From positions 1 to 64,000 of the forward strand of contig CAZFJL010000020.1 of NCBI GenBank assembly GCA_964518905.1: DNA of 64,000 bases, written 5' to 3'. This stretch comes from RDYZ01 sp964518905 (lineage in GTDB: Bacteria; Cyanobacteriota; Cyanobacteriia; Cyanobacteriales; Geitlerinemataceae). The translations under genes were made by a program, and so were the position numbers. Shown here piece after piece: positions 54,201 to 63,548 of the stretch (position 1 is its first letter; each line of letters starts with the position of its first letter). The notes beneath the pieces are model-generated. The model was not told the origin of the DNA, searched no databases, and saw only the letters and a list, made by a program, of their open reading frames with translations.

Positions 54201-55253
54201 ATGGCTCTCTCGTTTAATTCGTTTCAGCTCACCTCGACCGATTTTCGCGGTGTCGTCAATCGTCGGTTTTGGGCGAATTTTTTACCGTTTCCAGCGACGA
54301 ATCAGTTCTATTTTGATGTTGGCACGCCCAATTTTAAGCTGCATGATGTGACTAACGATCGCGATGTAGAACTCCGAGACTATCGCGAACAAACGCCGTT
54401 AATTCTCGCCTTCACGCGCATTTTTACCGCAAAACAATACTGTCCGTTTTGCTTTCCCCACCTTGTCGAACTGAGCGATCGCTACGAAGAATTTCGCGCC
54501 CTCGGGTTTGAGGTGCTGCTGATCACGAGTACCGATCGCGCCCAAAGCCAACAGGTTGCCCAGGATTTGGGGCTAAAAATGCCGCTGTTGAGCGATCCGA
54601 GCTGCCAGATCTTTCGCGCCTATGGGGTCGGGCAAGCCTTGGGCGCACCGCTCCCGGCGCAGTTCTTGCTCGATCGCGACGGCAAATTGCGCTACCGTCA
54701 CCTGTTTTCGTTTATCGAGCCGAACGCACCGCTCGATCGGTTGCTCGAACTGGCGCAGCCCTGGGGTCTGACGCCACCGCCAGCGGCTGAACGCGACGCG
54801 AATGATCAAACCAGTGTAGTCAACACGGAATCAGCGAAAAGCCGAAGCGAAACAGGCGAGAGTGAGACTCAAACTCAGCGCGATGATGCGACGATCGCCG
54901 CCAACGCTGTAGATGAGACGATCAAATCGTCTGATTCAACCGAAACGCCGACGTCGCTCAACGATCGCGAGATCACCGAACCCAGAACCACTGAACTCGA
55001 AATCGTTGAACCCGAAATCGTTGAACCCGAAATCGAACCGATGCCGGATACATCCCAGGCGATCGCCTTCGCCGCACAGTCCACGCGCCCGCTAGACGAC
55101 AGCCAGCTCGAAACGATCGACCCCGAACTAGAGCCGCTCCCGAATCTGACGGCGATCGTGCCGATCAAACGCCGCCAACCCTGGCTCGATGACGATGCAG
55201 ACGCGATCGCGATCGACGGCGAAATCGTGCCGGAACGACGCGATCGACGCTAG
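54201..55253 (+). CDS. peroxiredoxin-like thioredoxin-fold protein with acidic repetitive tail
   Basis: This is a 350-residue protein. Residues about 35-190 match the AhpC/TSA redoxin family with the CXXC site C81-P-F-C84 (FTAKQYCPFCFPHLVELSD) and PLLSDPSCQIFRAYGVGQAL. The remaining about 155 residues are acidic and low-complexity (EPEIVEPEIVEPEIEPMPDT, ESAKSRSETGESET) and likely disordered. The redoxin part may be a thiol peroxidase or disulfide reductase. The tail is odd and recalls a linker or targeting segment. It lies 78 bases after the 2-Cys peroxiredoxin, so coexpression is likely. Confidence 0.85.
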   Translation: MALSFNSFQLTSTDFRGVVNRRFWANFLPFPATNQFYFDVGTPNFKLHDVTNDRDVELRDYREQTPLILAFTRIFTAKQYCPFCFPHLVELSDRYEEFRALGFEVLLITSTDRAQSQQVAQDLGLKMPLLSDPSCQIFRAYGVGQALGAPLPAQFLLDRDGKLRYRHLFSFIEPNAPLDRLLELAQPWGLTPPPAAERDANDQTSVVNTESAKSRSETGESETQTQRDDATIAANAVDETIKSSDSTETPTSLNDREITEPRTTELEIVEPEIVEPEIEPMPDTSQAIAFAAQSTRPLDDSQLETIDPELEPLPNLTAIVPIKRRQPWLDDDADAIAIDGEIVPERRDRR

Positions 55254-55288
55254 AGGTCGGCGGGTGGGTTGACGTTCATTTGCAGAAA

Positions 55289-55966
55289 TTATCGAGCATT
55301 ATCGCTAGTTGCGAGCGCTTCGATCGATAGGCGTGCCGCCTGAGACACCTGATGATGGGCATCTTTGGCGAGATAGTTCAGCGCCGATCGGCTTTTTGGC
55401 GTGTCGAGCTTACCGAGCGCTTCCGCCAAACGCTGACGCACCAGCCAATCTTCGGCTTGGGCAAACGTCAGGATCTTATCCACCGAATCGATCGCGCCGA
55501 TTTCACCCAACGCCGCGATCGCCGCCTGCTGTAGCACCACCTCCGGTGCATCCAGTGCTTTCATCAACACATTAAACGCCTCCGGATTCCCCAAATTCCC
55601 CAGGGACACCGCCGCGCTAAACCGCACGAGCCAGTCCGTTTCTTCGTGGAACGATCGCACCAGCGGCTCGAAGGCACGCGGATCATTGAGATAGCCCAGC
55701 GCTCCGGCAGCATCGGCGCGAATGCCGTAATCCGGCTCATTTTGCAGAATATCGAGCAAAATGTCGTAGCATTCCTCGGTTTGCTTAATCCCGAGGGAAA
55801 ACACCGCCATCGATCGCAGCGGCACGTGTTCATCCTTCAGCACTTTTTTGATTAGCGGTACGGCATCCTGAGCCGGGACATCGCGCAGCGACACCAACGC
55901 AAGCAGCCGATCTTTGGCGTCTTCGCTGTCGAGCTGGGCAGAAACATGGGCGAGATCAACGGACAT
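55289..55966 (-). CDS. HEAT-repeat protein (PBS-lyase-like)
   Basis: This is a protein of 225 residues formed of about six HEAT helical repeats (HVPLRSMAVFSLGIK, YGIRADAAGALGYLNDPRA, WLVRFSAAVSLGNLGNPEA, VVLQQAAIAALGEIGAIDS, WLVRQRLAEALGKLD). Such repeats occur in phycobilin lyases of the CpcE type and in NblB, which act on phycobilisome chromophores. This member has no lyase-specific feature I can name, so a general scaffolding role is safer. The ATG at 55966 has GGAA about 10 bases upstream; the open frame continues to 56056 with unrelated sequence. Confidence 0.85.
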   Translation of the reverse strand: MSVDLAHVSAQLDSEDAKDRLLALVSLRDVPAQDAVPLIKKVLKDEHVPLRSMAVFSLGIKQTEECYDILLDILQNEPDYGIRADAAGALGYLNDPRAFEPLVRSFHEETDWLVRFSAAVSLGNLGNPEAFNVLMKALDAPEVVLQQAAIAALGEIGAIDSVDKILTFAQAEDWLVRQRLAEALGKLDTPKSRSALNYLAKDAHHQVSQAARLSIEALATSDNAR

Positions 55967-56546
55967 GGGCAATTCCAAACGGTATGTTACCAATTGTAAA
56001 GATTGTAACGAGTCTGCGAAGGCGGGCAGGGCGGAAGACCGCACAGCAATTCTCAATATGGAAATTTCAGCGACTTTATTGAGAATCTCGATCCAATTGA
56101 TATCCTTCTCAGCCTTCAGGCTGGCGAGGATTCAACGCAGCATCAGGGCAATCTGATACGGAGACTTCTGCTAGCCAGCATCGTTCGAGTGTCTGTTTGT
56201 TATTTGAGGGGCAATACAACAGAGCCGTCCTAGAAGCCCGATCGGAGCCGAAGGGGACGGGGCTTCAGACTCAGTCTTTGGGTGACGCCAGCCTTACAAT
56301 ACGTTACGATACGAATAATTAAAAAAAGTAAAGCTAATTTCAATAAAGTTCAAAGTTGTAGGTCATAACTTATAACTCGAACTTTAGGCTAGATCCCCCC
56401 GATGGAAGTTCGTCGAACATAAAACTTTAGCCCGTCATTATGTTCAGGCGATCCAGTACCATCATGACCCTCACTTCGCTTGGGTCAGAGCTCTCGATCA
56501 ATCATCGTCAACACACCAAACCCCATCAATTCTCCACCACACAATC
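55967..56546. other. 580-bp intergenic region with hairpin remnant
   Basis: At about 56227-56271, CCGTCC and GAAGCCC pair with GGGACGG and GGGGCTTC in a nested hairpin that ends in CTTCAGACT, like the 5' edge of the window. It may be the end of an old insertion element. The rest is A/T-rich, and I see no gene. The final part holds the promoter for the 56.55-kb gene. Confidence 0.45.
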
Positions 56547-56813
56547 ATGAGCACTTCCGTATCTATGTCTGAGTATGAATCAATTGCTGTCGGTCCCGTA
56601 TCCGCCGACTTTTGGCAACAGTGCCTCAATCCTCAGAGCGCCACTCAGCGCAAAGAAGTCAACGAGTTCTTGAAGACACATGGTTATATTTGGACTCGCA
56701 GCGGCTCCGATTGGATGCTGAGTAAAAAATGGCAGCCCTCTGATGTCCTCGACATCACGCGTGTCGTATCTGAACTCAAAAGCAAACAGCTCCGCCAGCA
56801 ACGCGCAGCCTAA
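56547..56813 (+). CDS. small protein of unknown function
   Basis: This is an 88-residue protein, soluble by composition. It has VSADFWQQCLNPQSATQRKE, FLKTHGYIWTRSGSDWMLSK and a basic Gln-rich end, KSKQLRQQRAA. I recognise no family. Support for it being real comes from an ATG start, absence of a competing frame, and a strong hairpin terminator 70 bases downstream. It could be a DNA- or RNA-binding protein given the basic tail, but that is only a guess. Confidence 0.6.
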   Translation: MSTSVSMSEYESIAVGPVSADFWQQCLNPQSATQRKEVNEFLKTHGYIWTRSGSDWMLSKKWQPSDVLDITRVVSELKSKQLRQQRAA

Positions 56814-57391
56814 CGCTGATAGCTACGGCACATAGCCTTCGAGGCGTCTACCTCGTCGGTGCAAAACATCAGACGCCAACAATCAAAGCGGTATGAGATT
56901 CCCCCCGAGAATTTCATGCCGCTTTTTGTGGATTATTGCTTTTTTGGGATTGTATCGGGGAGGTCTTGGTGTCGGAACTCACGCAAAATGTCGAAAACTT
57001 GTAGGGGCATCATGGCAATGCATCTGCGAGAGCGGATCGCTTTCACGGATCAATGCTATCTATAATCCTGGAGGAGGGTTTTTATGCTGGTTTAAATACG
57101 GATGACCTTACCGGAAATTTATACTAAAATCAGTATTATCACGGTCAAGCGTACGATCGTGAGCACGCAAAAAAATCATCTGTTGCCGTACAAGGCATCG
57201 AAACGCTTGACCACGCTTGAGCCGACATGCACGCATCCTAATCATGCAGCTCCACGAAGATCGCGGCATTGGGGTTGTTCATTGAACGCTTGAAGTTGAA
57301 CCGTTGCGACGACTTCACCGCAAGCCGCTTCGTTGCCGATTTTGGTTCCCGGCTTTTTCCAATAGCCTGAGTGGCTTCTCAGGTACGCACT
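56814..57391. other. intergenic region between two small genes
   Basis: It contains the terminator of the upstream small gene and the promoter of the downstream one. Open frames of 63-70 codons are present but overlap each other and have no family features. Confidence 0.4.
56885..56927 (+). terminator. intrinsic terminator of the 56.55-kb small gene
   Basis: AAAGCGGTATGAGATTC pairs with GAATTTCATGCCGCTTT (a few mismatches) around CCCCCGA, and TTTTTG follows. It is a good rho-independent terminator on the plus strand. Confidence 0.8.
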
Positions 57392-57610
57392 ATGATTCAA
57401 GCTTTAGTTTTGCCGTCACCTCCTGATTGCTTAAATCTCGATGAATGTATTGCTCAGATTTGGCAGTCCAAGCAAATCACGCCGGAGCAATGCTCTTTGC
57501 TTAAATCTTGGTTGCTTCAGACGGATGGGGAAGTCGTCTCCTCGCGCGATCGACAGGCGATCGATCGTCTTCTGCACGCTGTGCGTCGTGGCTGGATTGT
57601 GCTGAGTTAA
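57392..57610 (+). CDS. small conserved cyanobacterial protein
   Basis: This is a 72-residue protein starting MIQALVLPSPPDCLNLDECI. The pattern LPSPPDCLxLxEC followed by an IWQSKQIT-type helix and a final RRGWIVLS is typical of a short conserved family found only in cyanobacteria, whose function is unknown to me. The open frame begins 7 codons earlier at a GTG (57371). The ATG at 57392 starts the conserved segment. It precedes the VKOR gene by about 210 bases. Confidence 0.72.
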   Translation: MIQALVLPSPPDCLNLDECIAQIWQSKQITPEQCSLLKSWLLQTDGEVVSSRDRQAIDRLLHAVRRGWIVLS

Positions 57611-57819
57611 TCCAGGAAGGTTGATTCCCCTTGTGGGTGTGTGCGTCGATCAGATTGGGGCTTCGTGGGAGTGTGCGAAGCGAGTATTGAACCATTGATT
57701 GTGTGTGTGGCCTTGTCATCCAGATAAAATGACAAGACCGACGCAAGCGTTTTGTAGTTAGGGGTATGACTCGATGACGAAACGCTTGCGATTTGATACG
57801 TGCCCCTCATTCATTAACT

Positions 57820-58728
57820 ATGCTCCGCAAACGTCAACCGACCTGGATTCAGCGTAATTCTCGCTTTGCGATCGCCGCGATCGCGACGCTTGGCATTGTC
57901 AATACAGGTTATCTAACGACAGCTCGTTTACTCAAAGGAAGCGTTGTCTGCCCGGTCGAAGGCTGCGATAAGGTGCTCGAAAGTCCCTATGCAACAGTCT
58001 TTGGCTCCATTCCCTTGTCGGCTTTGGGTCTGTTGGCCTATGTGGCAGTGTTGGCGATGGCGATCGCGCCCTGGCTTCTGAAAGCAGATGCGCCAAAAGC
58101 GCAGCGTAGCCAGATCAATGAGCAAACCTGGCTGGGCTTGTCGATCGGCGGTACGGCGATGGCTGTGTTTAGCGGCTATCTGATGTCGGTCATGGTCTTT
58201 GAAATTCAGGCTTTTTGTTTGTACTGTGTTGGTTCAGCGATTTCCGCGCTGTGTTTATTTGGCCTGTCGATCGTTGGTCATGATTGGGAAGATTTCGGCG
58301 CCGTTGGCTTTCGGAGCGTGATCATCGCTGCGATCACGCTGATCGGTGCGTTTGCGTTATATGCACCGCTCAACGTTAACCCGAGCGATCAGACGAGTGG
58401 GTATGCGATTACAACGACATCCAAACCCGCTAATATCGAACTGGCCGAATATCTCAACACGTCGGATATTCAAATGTTTGGTGCATTTTGGTGTGGTCAT
58501 TGTCGCGACCAAAAACAGTTGTTTGGCCAAGCAGCATCGAGCAAACTTGATTATGTCGAATGCGATCCAAACGGTCAAAATCCTCAGCCCGATCGCTGCC
58601 AAGCCGAGAAAATTGAGAGCTATCCAACCTGGATAATTAATGGTGAACAGCATCTTGGCGTACAGTCTCTCCAAGAACTTGCACAGCTCTCGGGCTATAC
58701 CGGTTCAACCGATTTTGGGGTTGAGTAG
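57820..58728 (+). CDS. VKOR-family disulfide-generating protein fused to a thioredoxin domain
   Basis: This is a protein of about 302 residues. The first part has four or five membrane spans with Cys44 and Cys49 (CPVEGC) and Cys133-LY-Cys136 as the quinone-linked redox centre of vitamin K epoxide reductase homologues. The C-terminal domain is a thioredoxin fold with Cys225-Gly-His-Cys228. The protein oxidises luminal or periplasmic proteins, using quinone as acceptor. Cyanobacterial and chloroplast (LTO1) forms share this fusion and support photosystem II assembly. The ATG at 57820 is family-consistent. Confidence 0.95.
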   Translation: MLRKRQPTWIQRNSRFAIAAIATLGIVNTGYLTTARLLKGSVVCPVEGCDKVLESPYATVFGSIPLSALGLLAYVAVLAMAIAPWLLKADAPKAQRSQINEQTWLGLSIGGTAMAVFSGYLMSVMVFEIQAFCLYCVGSAISALCLFGLSIVGHDWEDFGAVGFRSVIIAAITLIGAFALYAPLNVNPSDQTSGYAITTTSKPANIELAEYLNTSDIQMFGAFWCGHCRDQKQLFGQAASSKLDYVECDPNGQNPQPDRCQAEKIESYPTWIINGEQHLGVQSLQELAQLSGYTGSTDFGVE

Positions 58729-58876
58729 TCCCCTCTTTGATCAAGCAAAGTGCCTTTGAGTTCTGGATCAAAAAATGAGTCGAGCAACGGATCGACTTTT
58801 TCGGTAATCTCCGCACTTTGTGAAACACTTTCTCAGTCCTGAGAGATTTCGTGCGGTCTTGATGGATCGCTTTGAT

Positions 58877-60109
58877 CTATTCGGTCTGGCGATGATCAAG
58901 ACCGATCGCCTGATCGATCCGATCCAAGCCGTGCGCCTCTAGCCGATCGAGTAACCCGTTCATGATCCGCTTCGCGAGGTTGGGGCCTTCATAGATCCAG
59001 CCGGTATAGACCTGAATTAAGCTTGCGCCCGCCGTGAGTTTTTCCCAGGCATCGTCAGCGGTGAAGATGCCGCCCACGCCAACGATCGGCAGGGTTCCGT
59101 TCGTGGTGCGATAGATGTGCCGAATGACGTCGGTCGATCGCGCTTTGAGCGGCGCACCGGCCAAGCCACCCGCTTCCTCGGTGACGGGATTTCCCGTTGC
59201 GGCGATCGTCTGGGTTTTGAGATTATCGCGGGAAATGGTGGTATTTGTGGCGATGATGCCCGCTAGCTCGAATTGTTGTGCGAGTTTAACCACATCGTCG
59301 ATCGCCTCCCAGGTTAAATCCGGGGCAATCTTGACTAGAATGGGCTTAGATTGGGTGCGTTTTGATTGAGTTTCAGTAGTGCCTGAGTAGCTGACGGTCC
59401 GGCTGCTGGGTTTCAGGGTTGCATTTAGGGTCGTGTTTACAGTTTGCAGGGTGTCGAAAATGCGTGCGAGTCGATCGGGATCTTGGAGTGATCGTAAGCC
59501 CGGTGTATTGGGTGAGGAAACATTCACGACGAAATAGTCGCCAAAATCGTGCAGTTGCTCGAAGCTTTGGCGGTAGTCGTCGGCTGCGTTGTCGAGTTCG
59601 GTGATTTTTGATTTGCCGAGGTTGACCCCGATCGCGATCGCGCGATCGGGGGGTACATCCTGGGCGCGTCCGACCTGGTCGAGATTGCGAGCCATCGCCG
59701 CTGATCCCCCATTGTTAAAGCCCATACGGTTCAGGCTGGCGGCATCGTCGATCAGGCGAAATAGTCGCGGCTTCGGGTTGCCGGGTTGAGCGTGCCAGGT
59801 CGCAGTTCCCAGTTCGGCAAATCCAAAGCCAAACCCACCCCAAAGCTGACCGACCGCGCCGTTTTTATCGAAGCCTGCGGCTAATCCAAGGGGATTACGG
59901 AAACGTATACCCCACAGGGTTTGGGCAAGGCGCGGATCGTCGAGATTATAGCTGCGATAGAGCCGATCGCAGATCCAGTCAAAACCGGGCTGACGCGATC
60001 GTTGGGATAAGACCGCTAAGGTCCCGACGAATTGGTTGTGCATCCATTCGGGATCGGCATTTAATCCCGAAAAGAACAACGGGCGGATGAAGTTTGAATA
60101 CAGATCCAT
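58877..60109 (-). CDS. pyrD: quinone-dependent dihydroorotate dehydrogenase
   Basis: This is a membrane-associated class 2 enzyme of about 410 residues. It oxidises dihydroorotate to orotate in pyrimidine synthesis, passing electrons to quinone. It has the N-terminal membrane-contacting helices (MDLYSNFIRPLFFSG), AAGFDKNGAVGQLWGGFGFG (FMN site), NMGFNN-type NRMGFNNGG, NVSSPNTPGLRSLQ with the catalytic Ser, and GVGGIFTADDAWEKL. A stretch of about 25 residues (TVSYSGTTETQSKRTQS) before KPILVKIAPD looks like an insert. The start was set at the ATG opening the MDLYSNFI helix. Confidence 0.95.
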   Translation of the reverse strand: MDLYSNFIRPLFFSGLNADPEWMHNQFVGTLAVLSQRSRQPGFDWICDRLYRSYNLDDPRLAQTLWGIRFRNPLGLAAGFDKNGAVGQLWGGFGFGFAELGTATWHAQPGNPKPRLFRLIDDAASLNRMGFNNGGSAAMARNLDQVGRAQDVPPDRAIAIGVNLGKSKITELDNAADDYRQSFEQLHDFGDYFVVNVSSPNTPGLRSLQDPDRLARIFDTLQTVNTTLNATLKPSSRTVSYSGTTETQSKRTQSKPILVKIAPDLTWEAIDDVVKLAQQFELAGIIATNTTISRDNLKTQTIAATGNPVTEEAGGLAGAPLKARSTDVIRHIYRTTNGTLPIVGVGGIFTADDAWEKLTAGASLIQVYTGWIYEGPNLAKRIMNGLLDRLEAHGLDRIDQAIGLDHRQTE

Positions 60110-60452
60110 GACGCAGAGATTGAAGGCTCCAACGAGTCGGTCAACGTGCAAGCACACGCTGATCATCGTGCAGAGTCCACTATCTCACGTCACCTTGATG
60201 CGATTAAGACAGTTTTCTCGCCGTCATTGTCATTGATTTGTTGATGATCGTTAACTGCCGTGAGGGTCTAGCGATCGCTGTTCTGACCCCAATCAATACC
60301 GGGTTCACGTCAGTGAGCTAGGCCAATCAATCAACGACACCGTCCAAACGACACCGTCCAAACGACACCGTCCAGGGGATCTACTCGGTTACGCCCGCCT
60401 TGTCTGCGTGTAGCCGGTCTGAGCATCGTACCGGTCTATTGCATCTCCTATC
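60110..60452. other. intergenic region with a triplicated 14-bp unit
   Basis: This divergent spacer between pyrD and the GAF gene holds promoters for both and the tandem repeat listed separately. No gene is evident. Confidence 0.5.
60333..60374. repeat. three exact 14-bp tandem repeats
   Basis: AACGACACCGTCCA occurs three times head to tail. It lies about 80 bases upstream of the GAF-protein gene and could be a repeated binding site or a simple slippage array. Confidence 0.85.
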
Positions 60453-63400
60453 ATGAACGACGAATCGATCGTCTCGCCACTGCCATCATCCCTAACCTAT
60501 AGCAACGATTTAACACTTGATTTGGGGCGAATTCTCCAGCGTCTGCGCGTGACGGACGGCACAGAAATGCTCGTCAAAGTGGTGATGGATTTCTTGCGTA
60601 ACCAGTTTGAACGCTGCCCGCTGATCTGGTTGGGTTTGTACGATCGACGTACCCACAAAATTACCGGCAAGGGTGGTATTTTGCCGAGCGATAATCGCCG
60701 TGCCTTGCGTCACTCCTTTGGTTTGATGTCCGGTGATACCCTCGAACAGGTCGTGATCCAGCAGCGTCCGATTCATATTGCCAATCTACAACGGGAAAAA
60801 AATGCGGGTGATTGGAGCCATGCTGCTCGACAGGCAGGCATCCAGAGTGCGTTTGTCTTGCCCATCACGTCGCGTAACAAGTGTTTGGGTCTCGTTGTGC
60901 TGGGCTCCGAGCACACGGGCTTCGCACTAGAGATCCTCGAAACGACCCAGCTCACGATTATCCTGGGTGAATTTGCCAATATTCTCTCCCTGCGTGAACT
61001 CGAAGAGCAGCGCCTTCAAGCCCAACAACCCCACGCGGTGTTGTTAACGGCGGCGGAACATCTGCAACGATCGGAACCCTTGGGGCGTCGCCTTGAGCGA
61101 GTCCTGCAAGAGGTTCAACAGTTTATCCAGCCCACACAAACGCAACTGTACTGGATCGATCGCGATCGTCAGCGCTTTGTGCGCCACGAGCTGGCAATCA
61201 CGCTGGAAGGGCGAGAACAGTCGAGCTGGATTGACACGGATCGCGCGATCGCATTACCGATCGATCTGGTGACCGACTTTGAGACATCCGGCCTGCCGAT
61301 CGCTGAGTTTGAAGAGTTTCACGATCATTTGCTCAAAAATCAACCCGTGGCGATCGGCGAATCCTACTCCTCATTGCCCAGCATCGATACCGGCAAATTG
61401 ATGTCCCAACTCAAGGCGCGATCGGTGCTCGCCGCTCCCGTTTGGCATCGTCAGAGCGATCGAGATGAACTCCTCGGATTTCTGGCGGTGACCGCTCAGG
61501 CGGCTCGGATGTGGACGAAGGACGAACGGCAGTTTTTGCATGGTGTCTCGCGCAGTATTGCCCTCGCAGCTTCGGCTCACCGCGCCACGTGGGCGTATCA
61601 ACAGCTTCACGATCGCCATACAGCCACCCTCGCGATCGCCCAAGCGAGCCGCAACCTGAGCAATCGGACGACTCTAAGTGCGGCCAATTCAGTTAATTCA
61701 GCATCTCTGGCGGTCAATCTCAACTTCGAGGCGATCGCCGACCAACTTTGTACGTATCTTGCCGTCAAGCAAGTTGCCATCCTCCAGCTTGACCACACCC
61801 AGGACGCATTTGTCGTCGCCTTTCAGCGATCGCAAGATGGTGCGCTCCCGTCGCCTCTGCCGACCCTTAGCCTGATCGATTACCAGCTTCTCGAACGCAG
61901 CACCCATGCCATTGCCTTAAACGATATTGCCCTCAGTCTCGGCGGAACCATGAACGCTGCGACCTCAACGTTTAGCCGCTACAACCGAGATATTGATGTG
62001 CGCTTCAGTGCGTGGCAACCCCAGTTTGCAGCAGCGGGCTGGAATGCGATCGCACTCTGTAATGTCCATCCGGGTCAACCGGCAAAATTTCTCATCGCGA
62101 TCGGTCATCCCCAACCGCATCCCTGGTCGGATCAAACCCTCCGCCTGCTGGAATGGACGGGACAGCAGCTCGCGACCCAGCTTGATCATGTCCAGCTCGA
62201 TCGCAGCAACCACGAACTGCAAGACGCTCTGACGACCATCACTCAGGGGATGTCGAGCCTTCAGCAACATTCCACCGCTGATACCGCAGAACGGAGCCTG
62301 TTAAAACAGGTTTGTCGTTGGCTCGATGCAGATTTTGTGGCGTTATTGCAGCTTCCCAAAGCTCCCGATCGAACGCCAGCACGGGTTGTTTTTTCGACTG
62401 GTAGTCACGATCGCCAGCCGCCGATCGCCGCTGGTACAACAATCGATCTCGCCAACGATCCACTGTTACAGCAAAGTATCGAATCCCAAGGTTTTCTGGG
62501 GCCGCTCTCCTTCGTTGAACTGCCAGAATCAACCCGAACCTGGCTCGGAGGCTCATTCGCGGGTCAGCTTTACATTTTGGCCTTGCGTCCCGATCCGGAT
62601 AGTGCGCCCAGCACTATTTTTGTGGCGATCGATCGCGGCCAACGTTGGGACGATCGACGGCTATCGCCCGCGCGTATTTTGCTAGAGGCGCTGGTTCAGG
62701 TTGAACGCAGCGACCAAACCCTGCGTCTGCTGCACGATAAACGCCACACGCTCGAACCACTGAATTGGTATAAACATCGTCAGCTAGAGTCGCTGTACTG
62801 GACGTTGGGCACTGCCGGTCGTCAGATTGAACGCCTGGTTAACCAGCTCGATTCGACCCGCGTGAGTGGCACCGACAGCGCGATCGAAACCGATCGCGAA
62901 CAGATCTACGGTCAGCAAACCTTGCGCGTACTGGGCGAGAGTCTCGACAGCCTCAAGACCAGCCTCCAGCAAGAGCAATGGCAGCTCGGTTTTGCGAGTG
63001 ACAATGTTTCCCTCGTGACACTGCTCAAGCGTGTTCTCGATCGCTGCGACCCACTCCTCAAAAAACGTCAGCTTTGGCTCCAAGTTCACCGGGAAGGCAA
63101 CACCATCATTCAGGGTGATCGTCACAAACTAGAGCTGATTTTCTACGAATTGCTCACCTGGGCCTGTCAGCGATCGGCGATCGGCGGTCGGCTCGATATT
63201 TGGTATCGCCCGATCACGCTTGACGATCGACCGAATATGCCCCTCCTCGAACTAGCAATCACCGATTCCGGCGTCATTGATCTACACCTAATCGAAACCT
63301 TTCAACGTTTCCTTGACAACCACAATACCTACAACTTCGCGAGCCTGACGACCCCCGAACTCGATCGCCCACCCGGAATTCATCTCACGGTGTATCACCG

Positions 63401-63530
63401 AGTTATGACAGCGATGGGCGGCCATTTTTACCTCGACGCGATCGACGATGGCCGGGTGGTCACGCGGTTACTGATTCCTCTGATCGAAGATGAATCGCGC
63501 ACGTTAATCAATGCCAACGATGCACCGTAA
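60453..63530 (+). CDS. multi-GAF sensor protein with degenerate histidine-kinase ending
   Basis: This is a 1025-residue protein, soluble by composition, with three or four GAF-type sensor domains (about 25-180, 205-385, 425-585 and a weaker one at about 605-760), for example FVLPITSRNKCLGLVVLG and SVLAAPVWHRQSDRDELLGF. A short HisKA-like helical pair follows (WYKHRQLESLYWTLG). The final about 150 residues align in order with an HATPase domain, starting IIQGDRHKLELIFYELLTW, but the N-box Asn is missing and no DxGxG or GxGxG motif is present. Whether it can bind ATP is doubtful, so it may be a pseudokinase or an adaptor. Confidence 0.85.
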   Translation: MNDESIVSPLPSSLTYSNDLTLDLGRILQRLRVTDGTEMLVKVVMDFLRNQFERCPLIWLGLYDRRTHKITGKGGILPSDNRRALRHSFGLMSGDTLEQVVIQQRPIHIANLQREKNAGDWSHAARQAGIQSAFVLPITSRNKCLGLVVLGSEHTGFALEILETTQLTIILGEFANILSLRELEEQRLQAQQPHAVLLTAAEHLQRSEPLGRRLERVLQEVQQFIQPTQTQLYWIDRDRQRFVRHELAITLEGREQSSWIDTDRAIALPIDLVTDFETSGLPIAEFEEFHDHLLKNQPVAIGESYSSLPSIDTGKLMSQLKARSVLAAPVWHRQSDRDELLGFLAVTAQAARMWTKDERQFLHGVSRSIALAASAHRATWAYQQLHDRHTATLAIAQASRNLSNRTTLSAANSVNSASLAVNLNFEAIADQLCTYLAVKQVAILQLDHTQDAFVVAFQRSQDGALPSPLPTLSLIDYQLLERSTHAIALNDIALSLGGTMNAATSTFSRYNRDIDVRFSAWQPQFAAAGWNAIALCNVHPGQPAKFLIAIGHPQPHPWSDQTLRLLEWTGQQLATQLDHVQLDRSNHELQDALTTITQGMSSLQQHSTADTAERSLLKQVCRWLDADFVALLQLPKAPDRTPARVVFSTGSHDRQPPIAAGTTIDLANDPLLQQSIESQGFLGPLSFVELPESTRTWLGGSFAGQLYILALRPDPDSAPSTIFVAIDRGQRWDDRRLSPARILLEALVQVERSDQTLRLLHDKRHTLEPLNWYKHRQLESLYWTLGTAGRQIERLVNQLDSTRVSGTDSAIETDREQIYGQQTLRVLGESLDSLKTSLQQEQWQLGFASDNVSLVTLLKRVLDRCDPLLKKRQLWLQVHREGNTIIQGDRHKLELIFYELLTWACQRSAIGGRLDIWYRPITLDDRPNMPLLELAITDSGVIDLHLIETFQRFLDNHNTYNFASLTTPELDRPPGIHLTVYHRVMTAMGGHFYLDAIDDGRVVTRLLIPLIEDESRTLINANDAP

Positions 63531-63548
63531 TCGGTTCTGATCTTGAGC

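Noticed and set aside
60333..60374. Start of a CRISPR array
   Set aside because: The three units abut directly with no spacers and the unit is only 14 bp. No cas gene is in the window.
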